This document shows positions 34,332 to 43,077 of a DNA stretch of 64,000 nt, one piece after another. Source of the stretch: Desulfolinea sp050305405 (GTDB lineage Bacteria; Chloroflexota; Anaerolineae; Anaerolineales; Villigracilaceae); contig JBNLFG010000010.1 in the NCBI GenBank assembly GCA_050305405.1, forward strand, positions 139,035 to 203,034, read 5' to 3'. A model generated the notes under the pieces. That model was given only the letters and a program-made list of their open reading frames with translations, searched no databases and had not been told where the DNA came from. The translations under genes and the position numbers were made by a program. Within the stretch, counting starts at the first letter, position 1. Each line of letters opens with the position of its first letter.

Positions 34332-34446
34332 CCCCCTTCCCAGCCTTCCCCCGAGGGGGGAAGGAGCAACTGCTTTTTCCACCGCCAATCCCCTCGCCAT
34401 TTCTCCCCCCATCGGGGGGAGATGTCCGATAGGACAGAGGGGGGAG
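34332..34446. repeat. Palindromic repeat family 2 relative
   Basis: Contains two hairpins, CCTTCCCCCGAGGGGGGAAGG (near 34345-34365) and CTCCCCCCATCGGGGGGAG (near 34403-34421), and ends GATGTCCGATAGGACAGAGGGGGGAG. The last part matches the ends of the repeats at 20228 and 61776. It lies between the ABC ATPase and permease genes. Confidence 0.65.
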
Positions 34447-34450
34447 CTCG

Positions 34451-37015
34451 ATGAAAAGCGCTCCCTTCCTCCCCCGCCCCCTCATCAACGTTGGTTGGCG
34501 CTATCTCATCCGCCACTTCTGGCAATCCGCATTAATGGTCTTGGGCATCACGCTCGGCGTGGCGGTCGTGGTAGGCATCGACATGGCGAACGAGAGCGCC
34601 AGTCGAGCCTTCGACTTATCGACCGAATCCATCGCTGGGCGAGCGACGCATTATCTTTCGCTGGGTGGCAGCGCTATTCCCGATGAAGTTTATGCCGATT
34701 TGCGCCGTGCGGGGCTTGAGATTCCGCTCGCGCCCATCGTCAGCGACTATTTGCTCGCCCCCGACCTCGACAATCTGACGCTGCAACTGCTCGGGGTCGA
34801 TCCCTTTGCCGAAGCGCCTTTCCGCAGTTATTTGGGCGAGCAGAGCGATGCGCCCATCGGTGGGCTGACCGATTTTTTCGTCCAGCCAAATAGCGTTTTA
34901 ATTTCCGAAAATCTCGCCCAGCGTTTTGAACTCTCACTCGGCGACACGCTCAATCTCGAATATGCGGGCGAAAGCAGAACCGTCACTATTGCGGGTTTGC
35001 TGCGCCCCAGCGACAGTCTCAGCCGCCGCGCCCTCGACGGGATGCTGCTCGCCGACATCGCCACAGCGCAAGAGTTAACAGGTCGCCTTGGCACGCTCGA
35101 CCGTGTGGACATCATCATCCCCGACCAAGCAGCCAAAGCCAAACTCGAAGCCGCCCTGCCCGATGGGGCGCAGATTTTGCCCGTCGCTGCACGTAGCGGC
35201 ACCATTGAGCAGATGACCGCCGCCTTTCGCCTGAATTTAACGGCGCTCTCTTTGCTGGCGTTGGTCGTGGCGCTCTTCCTGATCTACAACACGATGACCT
35301 TTTCGGTCGTGCAGCGTAGACCGCTTTTTGGCACGCTGCGCAGCCTCGGTGTGACCAGTGGCGAAGTCTTCCGCATGGTGATCGCCGAAGCGTTGATAAT
35401 CGGCCTGCTGGGGGCGGGATTTGGTATTTTGCTCGGTATCCTGATGGGGCGGGGAGCGGTCGGGCTGGTCTCACAGACGATCAACGACCTCTTCTTCGTC
35501 ACCACTGTCCAGGATGTCGCTATCCCCGTCAACAGTCTCGTCAAAGGCGGGCTGATGGGCGTGCTGGCAACCGTCCTGACCGCCGCATTCCCTGCCTGGG
35601 AAGCCGCCAGTGTGCCGCCCCGCACGGCGCTCTCACGCGCCAATCTGGAGAGTAAAGCCCAAAAGGTCGTGCGTTGGCTGGGGCTGGCGGGGGCGCTGGT
35701 CATCGTGGCAGGTGGCGCAATTCTCTTTATCCCCACCAAAAATCTCATTATCAGTTTTGCGGGCACCTTTGTGGTCGTTTTCGGTTTTGCGATGCTGACA
35801 CCCATCACGACCATCTGGCTGATGGCACTCAGCAGCCGCATCACCAGCCGCCTGTTTGGCGTGCTTGGTCGCATGGCGCCCCGTGAAGTGGTCAACTCGA
35901 TCAGCCGCACATCGGTGGCGGTGGCGGCGTTAATGGTATCCATTTCGGTCACTATCGGCGTGAGCCTGATGGTTGGCTCGTTCCGCTTTACGGTTGAAAC
36001 CTGGATGAGCCAAATCTTGCAGGGTGATGTATACATTTCCGTGCCGGGCACCACGCTCTCTCAACCGTTGCAAGCCATTCGTCCAGAAGCGTTGGCGCTG
36101 ATCGAATCTGCCGAGGGCGTTGTCCGAGCCAATTTCCTGCAATCCACCATCGTCGACTCGCCGCAGGGTCCCATCGTCATCTCGGCGAATAATAATCCCA
36201 ACGACGGCATGGAGCAGTTGTATCTCGCCACCGACATCCCGCCCGAAAATATTTGGGATGAGATGCAAAAGGGTGCCATCATCATCTCGGAGCCGCTTTA
36301 TAACCGACTGGGGCTGCCCCTGAATGGCGGCGAGATCACGCTGTATACGCCCGCGGGCGAGCGGGTTTTCCCTGTGGCGGGCATTTATTACGACTATGCG
36401 TCGACGCAGGGCAATGTGATCATGTCGCTGGATGTGTATCGTTCGATCTGGGATGATGCGGCTGTGGATGCGGTGGCGCTGACCTTGGCGGATGGGGTGG
36501 ACGAGGACCTTTTTGTGCGGGATTTACAGGAACGGATCGCCCCTGCCCAGAGCTTGCTCATTCGTCCCAATCAGAGTCTGCAGCGAGAAACCTTGGATAT
36601 CTTCGACCGCACCTTTGCGATCACGGGCGCACTCCAACTGATGACCACCTTTGTAGCCTTTGTGGGCGTGCTTTCGGCGATGCTCTCGCTGCAACTCGAC
36701 AAACAACGCCAACTCGCCATTTTAAAAGCCATCGGGCTGACCGCCAAACAGCTATGGCGACTGATCACGCTCGAAACGGGGTTGATGGGCGCTGTGGCGG
36801 GCGTCCTTGCCATGCCGACGGGCTATATGCTGGCGTTGATTTTGGTCTACATCATCAACCGCCGCTCCTTCGGCTGGACGCTCCAAATGCAGATCGTCCC
36901 CGAGCCTTTCGTGCAGGCCCTGATCTTGAGCGTGCTGGCGGCGGTGCTGGCGGGGTTGTATCCTGCGAAGCGGATCATCGAGCGCAATACTGCGGAGGCG
37001 ATGCGGTTTGATTAG
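34451..37015 (+). CDS. FtsX-type ABC permease, two-module
   Basis: An 854-residue permease. The first module has an N-terminal helix (LMVLGITLGVAVVVGIDMAN), a periplasmic domain (about 60-265) and three helices (about 270-400). The second repeats this with a periplasmic domain (about 530-720) and three C-terminal helices (about 735-845). A Gly-rich VGLVSQTINDLFF loop joins them. The duplicated FtsX/MacB architecture matches AttF/AttG-like permeases fused in one chain. It pairs with the ATPase at 33614. Confidence 0.9.
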   Translation: MKSAPFLPRPLINVGWRYLIRHFWQSALMVLGITLGVAVVVGIDMANESASRAFDLSTESIAGRATHYLSLGGSAIPDEVYADLRRAGLEIPLAPIVSDYLLAPDLDNLTLQLLGVDPFAEAPFRSYLGEQSDAPIGGLTDFFVQPNSVLISENLAQRFELSLGDTLNLEYAGESRTVTIAGLLRPSDSLSRRALDGMLLADIATAQELTGRLGTLDRVDIIIPDQAAKAKLEAALPDGAQILPVAARSGTIEQMTAAFRLNLTALSLLALVVALFLIYNTMTFSVVQRRPLFGTLRSLGVTSGEVFRMVIAEALIIGLLGAGFGILLGILMGRGAVGLVSQTINDLFFVTTVQDVAIPVNSLVKGGLMGVLATVLTAAFPAWEAASVPPRTALSRANLESKAQKVVRWLGLAGALVIVAGGAILFIPTKNLIISFAGTFVVVFGFAMLTPITTIWLMALSSRITSRLFGVLGRMAPREVVNSISRTSVAVAALMVSISVTIGVSLMVGSFRFTVETWMSQILQGDVYISVPGTTLSQPLQAIRPEALALIESAEGVVRANFLQSTIVDSPQGPIVISANNNPNDGMEQLYLATDIPPENIWDEMQKGAIIISEPLYNRLGLPLNGGEITLYTPAGERVFPVAGIYYDYASTQGNVIMSLDVYRSIWDDAAVDAVALTLADGVDEDLFVRDLQERIAPAQSLLIRPNQSLQRETLDIFDRTFAITGALQLMTTFVAFVGVLSAMLSLQLDKQRQLAILKAIGLTAKQLWRLITLETGLMGAVAGVLAMPTGYMLALILVYIINRRSFGWTLQMQIVPEPFVQALILSVLAAVLAGLYPAKRIIERNTAEAMRFD

Positions 37016-37032
37016 AGTTTGGGTGGGCAGGC

Positions 37033-37124
37033 AGTGCGTCGCACCAGCCGTTTGAATTTCTCTCGTCGGAGAGTATTGTGCCTGTCGATGGGCATTCATC
37101 CGCTCGAAGCAGGTGCGACGCACT
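37033..37124. repeat. Palindromic element family 3, copy 2
   Basis: 92 bp with the same 13-bp ends as copy 1 (AGTGCGTCGCACC 37033-37045; GGTGCGACGCACT 37112-37124) and the shared inner GTCGATGGGCATT. The middle differs from copy 1. It lies 17 bp after the permease stop. Confidence 0.8.
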
Positions 37125-37134
37125 ACTTAAAAGC

Positions 37135-37170
37135 AAAGAACGAGCATTTTCGAAATGCTCGTTCTTTTAT
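37135..37170. terminator. Bidirectional terminator
   Basis: A perfect 15-bp stem (37135-37149 with 37153-37167), loop TCG, with A-run and T-run at the ends. It separates the permease gene from the convergent TIR gene. Confidence 0.88.
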
Positions 37171-37204
37171 CATCCCGTTTTGATGGCAAGGCGCTTTTAT
37201 AAAA

Positions 37205-37840
37205 TCACCAAGGTATGATGCTGGGCAAAACAAACATGTCAATTAATAAATCCATGCGGTACATTTCAAGCATTAGACGTACAGGAAACTCTCCGTGATA
37301 ACCTTCTGTTTCGCAATCAAAAATCATGTCATAGCCATCTATAGTGATTTCATAATCATGAAGATACATTTTCAAAAGTTCAATAATTTCTTTCAGTTCT
37401 ACATCAATTCCTAACTTTTCAGCAATCAAATATGCTAAATCAGAAGGGTTTTTCTGGCGCAAATCTATGTAGCCTGTAGTAGGTCTAATACCTGGTATTT
37501 CTGTGTCATCAAATCTTACAGGAAGAATATATTCCCGTTTTTCCGTAAATGCTCGTGCTTGTGCGCTTTCACGTTCATGGTTAGTCCATAATTTTTCTTT
37601 GTATGAGTTTGAAATAAACATTACGCAAAATTTGGACTTTTTCTGATACACATTATCCAAGTGAGTGTAAAGATCTTTGCCCCATAAATCCGCTTCTTCA
37701 TACTTGTCATAAAACACTTTTGCACCCAGTTCATGGAGAATTTCAGCAACTCTTTCTACATATTTTCTATCCTCTCCAGCAAATGAGAGAGCAACATCGT
37801 AATCATATTGAGTGGTTTCTTCATTATTGTGGTTATCCAT
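37205..37840 (-). CDS. TIR-domain protein
   Basis: A 211-residue protein. The TIR domain (about 12-145) starts YDVALSFAGEDRKYVERVAE and has DLWGKDLYTHLDNVYQ, FCVMFISNSYKEKLWT and WTNHERESAQ. The WxxxE pattern marks the probable NADase Glu. The C-terminal approximately 65 residues are a small unassigned domain. TIR proteins of this type are commonly NAD-cleaving effectors of anti-phage defence. The gene is AT-rich. It is preceded 19 bp upstream by the membrane-protein gene on the same strand, so the two form an operon. Confidence 0.85.
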   Translation of the reverse strand: MDNHNNEETTQYDYDVALSFAGEDRKYVERVAEILHELGAKVFYDKYEEADLWGKDLYTHLDNVYQKKSKFCVMFISNSYKEKLWTNHERESAQARAFTEKREYILPVRFDDTEIPGIRPTTGYIDLRQKNPSDLAYLIAEKLGIDVELKEIIELLKMYLHDYEITIDGYDMIFDCETEGYHGEFPVRLMLEMYRMDLLIDMFVLPSIIPW

Positions 37841-37859
37841 ATATGCAGCCTCCTATTTT

Positions 37860-38351
37860 TTACCAAAATGATGCTTTTTCTCCCACACCTTCGCTATGAG
37901 TTACTTCAAGTGACTCTATATAGTCTTTTACATCCCCTAATTTTTCGCATTGACCTGTTATTTTTATGGTCTCGCCAGGATTTAGTATAGGCAGTGTTAT
38001 ATTTGCTCTCTTTATATCCTGTATTTTCTGATATTCTTCGGATGATTCAACTTGAAACTCTTCCAATTGGCTTACTGTATCTAACCTGATACGAATATTT
38101 TCAACTTGTTTGTTACCAACACTCTTAATTTCAATAGAAAAGGGTACTGACTTTATTGAGGATGTAATTCCTTCAGGTAAATCATAATCCGTAAGTTGAT
38201 CAATTGAGTATTTTAAATTAGCACTTTTTCTATTACTAAAATGTACGTATACGCCAAACGCAAATCCTAGAAAACCTATAATTACAGATGCAAGACTACA
38301 TAAAGAAGCGAGTACTATTGATGTTAGTGTTAGGTAGATGTCTGTTGCCAT
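37860..38351 (-). CDS. Membrane-anchored protein paired with the TIR gene
   Basis: A 163-residue protein. A single N-terminal membrane helix (TSIVLASLCSLASVIIGFLGFAFGVYV, shown in part: LCSLASVIIGFLGFAFGVY) is followed by a polar beta-rich domain (VPFSIEIKSVGNKQVENIRI; LPILNPGETIKITGQC) resembling an immunoglobulin-like fold. I recognise no family. Its tight spacing to the TIR gene and the same AT-rich composition suggest one transferred unit, with this protein as sensor or localiser (inference). Confidence 0.7.
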   Translation of the reverse strand: MATDIYLTLTSIVLASLCSLASVIIGFLGFAFGVYVHFSNRKSANLKYSIDQLTDYDLPEGITSSIKSVPFSIEIKSVGNKQVENIRIRLDTVSQLEEFQVESSEEYQKIQDIKRANITLPILNPGETIKITGQCEKLGDVKDYIESLEVTHSEGVGEKASFW

Positions 38352-38667
38352 ACGGATGAACTCCCTTTATTTTCAAAGAACCCTCAAGAATGATACCCTT
38401 GTTTAGCTTTGAAACATGTCTTATTTCAAAAGTCTATGACAATTATACAATCCTATATCTTTCTTACAAACCCAAACAGCATAAGAATTCACAAGGTGAA
38501 CTGATGTATGAAGGCATTCGGAATAATTTTCTTCTCAATAAAAAAACTAACGCCCCAACCATCTTAGGCCTAGCCCTCTACTTTGGCGTTTCCCCTCTGC
38601 GAATCGGCTGATTTCACCATCTCCCAGTGGTATACTCCGCCAATTGAATGGATAAGGAGCAGGAAAT
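38352..38667. other. Intergenic region upstream of the TIR pair and HAD gene
   Basis: 316 bp. AT-rich to about 38560, with a weak open stretch of 73 codons (38390-38611) that has no ribosome site and that I do not accept as a gene. A TATACT at 38631-38636 is a possible -10 for the HAD gene. Confidence 0.4.
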
Positions 38668-39321
38668 ATGCTGGTTGTTTCGGATTTTAATGGCACACTT
38701 TCACACGGCTCACCCGTTTTGGGGTTGGTGGGCTGGGTCGGCGAAAATCAGAGTAAATTACGCAAAAATCTGTATATGGCGAAGATCGCCCCATCCTGGT
38801 TTTTGGCGAAGCGTGGGCTGATCGACTGGAATGCGTGGGTGAAAGAACTCTTCATTAACTGTATGCCGATGTTGAAAGACGCCACTCCCGAACTTTTTGA
38901 AGAGGTGATCGCCTACACCATGGAAACCCAACTCTGGCGCAAACGCCGCCTGGATATGATTGAGCGCATCCGTGGGCATGTGCAGCAGGGCGACGATGTC
39001 TATATCGCTACGGGCATGTGGCAGCCGACCGTCGCTCACTTCGCTGCGCATATCGGCGCAAAGGGATTGGGTACCGAGATCAAGTTTGAAAACGGACAAA
39101 TGTCGCTGACTGAACCCGTCGCTCACGGGCAGGCGAAAGCGGACAAGATCAAAAAACGCCTGGGTGTGGAGCGTGTCGACGTGGCGTATGGCGACACATC
39201 CGCAGATATCCCGATGCTGGAGATGGCGGATCATCCCGTTGCTGTGTATCCTGATGAGATGCTCAAATCCGTGGCGCTGGAGCGGGGTTGGGAGATCTTT
39301 GGCGATCGGGCGGATGATTGA
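38668..39321 (+). CDS. HAD-superfamily phosphatase (subfamily IB-like)
   Basis: A 217-residue protein. Motif I is VVSDFNGTLSHG (residues 3-14): the nucleophile Asp is present, but the usual second Asp is Asn. Motif II is YIATGMWQ (about 112), motif III-IV GDTSADIPMLEMAD (about 175-188). It resembles SerB-like IB phosphatases with an alpha-helical cap. The D-to-N change at the acid/base position could slow catalysis. GGAGCAGG precedes the ATG. An imperfect inverted repeat (39328-39398) follows. Confidence 0.8.
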   Translation: MLVVSDFNGTLSHGSPVLGLVGWVGENQSKLRKNLYMAKIAPSWFLAKRGLIDWNAWVKELFINCMPMLKDATPELFEEVIAYTMETQLWRKRRLDMIERIRGHVQQGDDVYIATGMWQPTVAHFAAHIGAKGLGTEIKFENGQMSLTEPVAHGQAKADKIKKRLGVERVDVAYGDTSADIPMLEMADHPVAVYPDEMLKSVALERGWEIFGDRADD

Positions 39322-39327
39322 TTTTTT

Positions 39328-39398
39328 AACACGAAGGACACAAAGGGGCACAAAGTTTTAATAGCTTTTTCTTGGAGACCTTTGTGCTCTTTGTGTTT
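39328..39398. repeat. Imperfect inverted repeat CACGAAGGACACAAAGG
   Basis: AACACGAAGGACACAAAGG (39328-39346) against CCTTTGTGCTCTTTGTGTTT (39379-39398). This is another short palindromic element of the genome, immediately before the AttH-like gene. Confidence 0.6.
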
Positions 39399-39406
39399 GA
39401 ATCTTA

Positions 39407-40552
39407 ATGATGATGAATAAAAAACTTCTTACCTTCTTACTTATTTCTCTCGCCCTAGCCATCTACATCGCCATCACCCACAAGCCCGCTGAAGCGACGC
39501 TGCCCTCTGCCAGCCTGGTCGCTGACCTGAGCGAGGGCGGCGACTTCACCCGTGCGGAAGGTCCCCGAACTTGGGATTTTCCTGCCGATATGGGCGCTCA
39601 TCCCGATTATCAGACCGAGTGGTGGTATTACACAGGCAATCTTGAAACGGACGATGGGCAGCATTTTGGCTATCAATTGACCTTCTTTCGCCGTGCTTTG
39701 GTCGCTAGCGAAGAGCGCACGGAACGAGATTCCGATTGGGGCGCGGATCAAATTTATATGGGGCATTTCGCGATTAGCGACGTGGAGGCTGAGCAGCATG
39801 AAGCCTTTGAACGTTTTACACGCGGCTCGGCTGATCTGGCTGGGGCGAAGTCTGCGCCCTATCAGGTTTGGCTCGAAGATTGGCAGGTCGAAGAGATCGG
39901 TGAGAATCAATATCGCCTCGTGGCACAGCAGGGCGAATTTGCGCTTGATCTGATTTTGAACGATACGAAGGGCATCATCCTGCAAGGGGACGAGGGTTAC
40001 AGTCAAAAAGGGGAAGACCCTGGTAATGCTTCGTATTATTACAGTCAAACGCGGATGGAGACGAGCGGCACTGTCCGCACGGAGCGGGGTAGTTTTGACG
40101 TGAATGGGCTGAGTTGGAAAGATCACGAGTTCAGCACCAGTGCCCTCTCTGAAGGACAGGTTGGCTGGGATTGGTTCTCGCTGCAACTCGATGATGGCAG
40201 CGAGCTGATGTTCTTCCAAATTCGGCGTGCGGATGGCAGCATCGATCCCTTTTCGAGCGGGACCTATATCCAGGCCGAGGGGGGCACCACGCATCTTGAG
40301 TGGAACCAATTTGACATTCAGGTGCGGGACGAGTGGGTTAGTCCGCAGTCCGGTGGGGTTTATCCATCCGCCTGGACGGTCAGCATCCCTAGCTTAAATC
40401 TCGAACTGGATATAGCGCCGTATTTCAACGCGCAAGAGATGGATGTCTCGTATTTTTATTGGGAGGGGGCGGTCAAGGTCAGCGGCTCGTTGACGGGCAG
40501 CGGTTATGTCGAGATGACGGGCTATGCGGGCTCGATGGAAGGGGAGTTTTAA
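39407..40552 (+). CDS. AttH/CrtC-like lipocalin-fold protein
   Basis: A 381-residue exported protein (hydrophobic LLTFLLISLALAIYIAIT, then a cleavable site). The hallmark is DYQTEWWYYTGNL (about 63-75), then QLTFFRRAL, a second-half WKDHEFSTSALSEGQVGWDWF and ELMFFQIRRADGS, matching AttH and carotenoid 1,2-hydratase families. AttH-type proteins are partners of ABC/FtsX permeases; here the transporter genes lie at 33614-37015, with other genes between. A hydratase role in carotenoid synthesis is less likely without crt neighbours. Confidence 0.85.
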   Translation: MMMNKKLLTFLLISLALAIYIAITHKPAEATLPSASLVADLSEGGDFTRAEGPRTWDFPADMGAHPDYQTEWWYYTGNLETDDGQHFGYQLTFFRRALVASEERTERDSDWGADQIYMGHFAISDVEAEQHEAFERFTRGSADLAGAKSAPYQVWLEDWQVEEIGENQYRLVAQQGEFALDLILNDTKGIILQGDEGYSQKGEDPGNASYYYSQTRMETSGTVRTERGSFDVNGLSWKDHEFSTSALSEGQVGWDWFSLQLDDGSELMFFQIRRADGSIDPFSSGTYIQAEGGTTHLEWNQFDIQVRDEWVSPQSGGVYPSAWTVSIPSLNLELDIAPYFNAQEMDVSYFYWEGAVKVSGSLTGSGYVEMTGYAGSMEGEF

Positions 40553-40761
40553 TTAGGGGGGGGATTTGCGAGGCGGCTTTATCAACGAAGCAATCTCCTC
40601 GAAAGATGAGACCACGTCGTCGCGAGTGCGTGCTCCTCACAGGATCATGCTTGAGTTTGGGAACACAGTTATAATGTGCCCATTCTTTTTCCATTCTCCC
40701 GATGCTCCGCATCGGGAGCGCTTGCAGTGCTGAAGATTCCAAGCAGGGGAGATATTATTAA
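40553..40761. other. Intergenic region with palindrome and possible promoter
   Basis: Contains AAGCAATCTCCTCG-type repeat debris near 40590. TATAAT lies at 40670-40675 (TTGAGT at 40651-40656, short spacing). A perfect hairpin, CTCCCGATGC with GCATCGGGAG, spans 40696-40718. Confidence 0.45.
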
Positions 40762-40875
40762 ATGGATTATGTCGATGAAAAAACAGATCATTGCTTATTA
40801 CAGCGCCTAAGTTTTGAGATGTTCCCTGAGACCAATAATGAAGGTTTTCTTCTTCAACGGTGTCTGATTTTTTAG
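40762..40875 (+). CDS. Small ORF coupled to the ECF sigma gene
   Basis: 37 codons, beginning MDYVDEKTDHCLLQRLSF and ending LLQRCLIF-TAG. GGGGAG lies 11 bases upstream of its ATG. Its stop is one base before the sigma-factor ATG, which itself has no ribosome site, so sigma translation probably depends on ribosomes leaving this ORF. No family recognised; it may be a regulatory leader. Confidence 0.45.
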   Translation: MDYVDEKTDHCLLQRLSFEMFPETNNEGFLLQRCLIF

Positions 40876-40876
40876 A

Positions 40877-41416
40877 ATGACCGTTATGGACAGCTACTGG
40901 CTAGAACAATGCCGCGATGGAGATTCAAGGGCAATTGAGAAGATGGTGCATACCTATCAAAGGGATGTCTACCGTCTGGCGATTTCCATCCTCGATGACC
41001 CCGACGAAGCCGATGATGCAACGCAGGAGGTTTTCTTGGCTGCTTTGCGTGCTATCGACACGTTCCACGAGCGTGCTTCGTTTAAAACCTGGCTGTTTAG
41101 CATCGCGATCAATACCTGTCGTAATCGCCTTCGACGCCAGCGGAATCGTGGAAAGTTGCACCAGATACTGCAGAATCTGTTTTCGCAGGCAGAAACTCAT
41201 CCTGAGAAAAATGTGATGCAAAACGAATCTGATGCCGTGCTCTGGGAAGCTGTCCGCTCACTGGATGATAAACACCGTATTCCCGTCGTCCTGCGTTATT
41301 ATCATGATTTGCGGGTAGTAGATATTGCTACGGTGCTCGGCGTCCCTGTTGGGACAGTCCATTCGAGACTAAACCATGCGCGAAGAAAATTGCGCGCCCT
41401 GTTGAAAGAAGAGTAA
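40877..41416 (+). CDS. ECF-type RNA polymerase sigma factor
   Basis: A 179-residue sigma-70-family protein with only regions 2 and 4. Region 2 has LDDPDEADDATQEVFLAALR and FKTWLFSIAINTCRNRLRRQ (about 75-94). Region 4 has YYHDLRVVDIATVLGVPVGT followed by VHSRLNHARRKL. It directs polymerase to its own regulon. Its stop is one base before the anti-sigma gene, the usual coupling. Confidence 0.93.
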   Translation: MTVMDSYWLEQCRDGDSRAIEKMVHTYQRDVYRLAISILDDPDEADDATQEVFLAALRAIDTFHERASFKTWLFSIAINTCRNRLRRQRNRGKLHQILQNLFSQAETHPEKNVMQNESDAVLWEAVRSLDDKHRIPVVLRYYHDLRVVDIATVLGVPVGTVHSRLNHARRKLRALLKEE

Positions 41417-41417
41417 G

Positions 41418-42992
41418 ATGAACGGGATCACGCATAAAAAAGCCAAACGTTATCTGCTCAGGAATTTGGATGGGCTGCTTACAGCTGCGCAGCAGGATGT
41501 GCTTGAAGCGCATCTCGCTGAGTGCGCAGCCTGCCGCGCTGAAGCTGAAAGTCTCTCTGCGTTGACGACCCGCTTACAGGGTGGATTCCATGCCCGATGG
41601 GATGCCTATGACGGTCCTTCTAGAAATGTGACAATGAAATTCCATTCACAGACACGGAGGATTATTATGTTCAACAAAATCAAAATTGGTTTGAGTACCA
41701 CTCTAGGGATTGCTATATTGGTTGGCTTGTTTTTTGTATTTAATGCGGTGTTTCCTCTTTCATCAGAGATAGAAACTGTCTCAAATGACCCCCAAACCAG
41801 TGATGAGCTTTCCATGTCATCAGACACGCAAGGTCTGCTTGCTTTCACATCAGCAATCGAAGACGGAAATCTGGATATTTACACCGTGCGTCCGGATGGA
41901 AGCGACTTGACCAACCTGACCAATAATCGCGCCTACGATGTACATCCAGTTTGGTCCCCGGATGGAGAACGCATTGCTTTCGAGAGCAATCGCGATGGAC
42001 ATTTCCATATCTATGTAATGAATGGAGATGGTTCTGTCCCGATTCAAATATCCGCCAGTAACGGGGATGACCGTTTGAGCAATGGAACCTCGAGTGTTTG
42101 GTCACCTGATGGGACAAAGCTGCTATTCGTAAGCTTTACAGAAACAGCAGATATTTATATGGCGAATATTGATGGCAGCGGTGTAATGCATCTAGCTGAA
42201 GTTAACATATCTCCTGTCCTGACACCAAAAATCTATTGGTCGCCTGACGGTACCAAGATCGCTTATGTTGCCAACGATTTACAAGACCCGACATTACAAC
42301 GAGTTTATGTTATGGATGTTGATGGAAAAAAACAGATAAATATCACGTCCCAATTGCAATCCAATGAGAATATCAGTGAAACTGACATTCGCTGGTCCAG
42401 TGATGGACAGTCTGTTTTTTATCTTGCCTCCCTTAATCGAGATGGTAAAACCCAATGGGTAGTGTATCAGGTTGATGTGAGCGATAATTCATTACTTGAA
42501 TATGCGCGTATCGATGAGAATGTCATTAGCTGGTATGAGGGGGGAACGGTCATCCTATTGAACCGAACCAAATGGACTTGGTTGAAGCCTGACGGAACTA
42601 GCAACACTCTTGAGCCCTTTAAAGAATGTCAGGGTTCCGATGGCCGTTTCGCATTTGAGCAATCATCTAAGGGCTATTCGGTAATTGGTGTTAGTTGCCA
42701 GAATGGTCGATGGCGAATTTATGAGATCGACCCCAATGGCACTGCTTTACAGAAGCTCCAAGAATCTCCAATTCGGGCCGTAAATAATCTTCGATTCTTT
42801 TGGTCTCCTGATGATAGTTATATTGCTTTCAACATCTCATCATCTGGTAAGACTGACTTATATATTCTGAATCTTGAAGCAGCCATAAATGATCCATCTG
42901 TTCAGCCTGTGCAGGTTCTGATTGGTGGAGGAGAACTTCCTTTTCATTACCTTGTCCCATCTTGGCAGCCTTTTCTTCCTGAAGAACAGTGA
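41418..42992 (+). CDS. Anti-sigma zinc-finger protein fused to a TolB-like beta-propeller
   Basis: A 524-residue transmembrane protein. Residues 1-50 form a zf-HC2/ZAS anti-sigma domain (HLAECAACRAEAESL). A membrane helix lies at about 88-112 (STTLGIAILVGLFFVFNAVF). The outside part is PD40/TolB-type propeller repeats (VWSPDGERIAFESNRDG; VWSPDGTKLLFVS; YWSPDGTKIAYVAN; RWSSDGQSVFYLAS; FWSPDDSYIAFN). It would hold the adjacent sigma inactive until a signal is sensed through the propeller. It ends before the MFS gene. Confidence 0.88.
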   Translation: MNGITHKKAKRYLLRNLDGLLTAAQQDVLEAHLAECAACRAEAESLSALTTRLQGGFHARWDAYDGPSRNVTMKFHSQTRRIIMFNKIKIGLSTTLGIAILVGLFFVFNAVFPLSSEIETVSNDPQTSDELSMSSDTQGLLAFTSAIEDGNLDIYTVRPDGSDLTNLTNNRAYDVHPVWSPDGERIAFESNRDGHFHIYVMNGDGSVPIQISASNGDDRLSNGTSSVWSPDGTKLLFVSFTETADIYMANIDGSGVMHLAEVNISPVLTPKIYWSPDGTKIAYVANDLQDPTLQRVYVMDVDGKKQINITSQLQSNENISETDIRWSSDGQSVFYLASLNRDGKTQWVVYQVDVSDNSLLEYARIDENVISWYEGGTVILLNRTKWTWLKPDGTSNTLEPFKECQGSDGRFAFEQSSKGYSVIGVSCQNGRWRIYEIDPNGTALQKLQESPIRAVNNLRFFWSPDDSYIAFNISSSGKTDLYILNLEAAINDPSVQPVQVLIGGGELPFHYLVPSWQPFLPEEQ

Positions 42993-43077
42993 TAAATGAT
43001 AAATTGTAAGCTGATAGGTTTGGCCCACGCCGTTATAATGTAGGCAATATCTACAAGTGATTGGTGGAATTGCCTAC

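Noticed and set aside
38390..38611. 73-codon open frame before the HAD gene
   Set aside because: It has no ribosome site, sits in AT-rich intergenic DNA and has no recognised composition or motif.
39407..40552. Carotenoid 1,2-hydratase in a carotenoid pathway
   Set aside because: No crt gene adjoins it; the FtsX/ABC context favours AttH.
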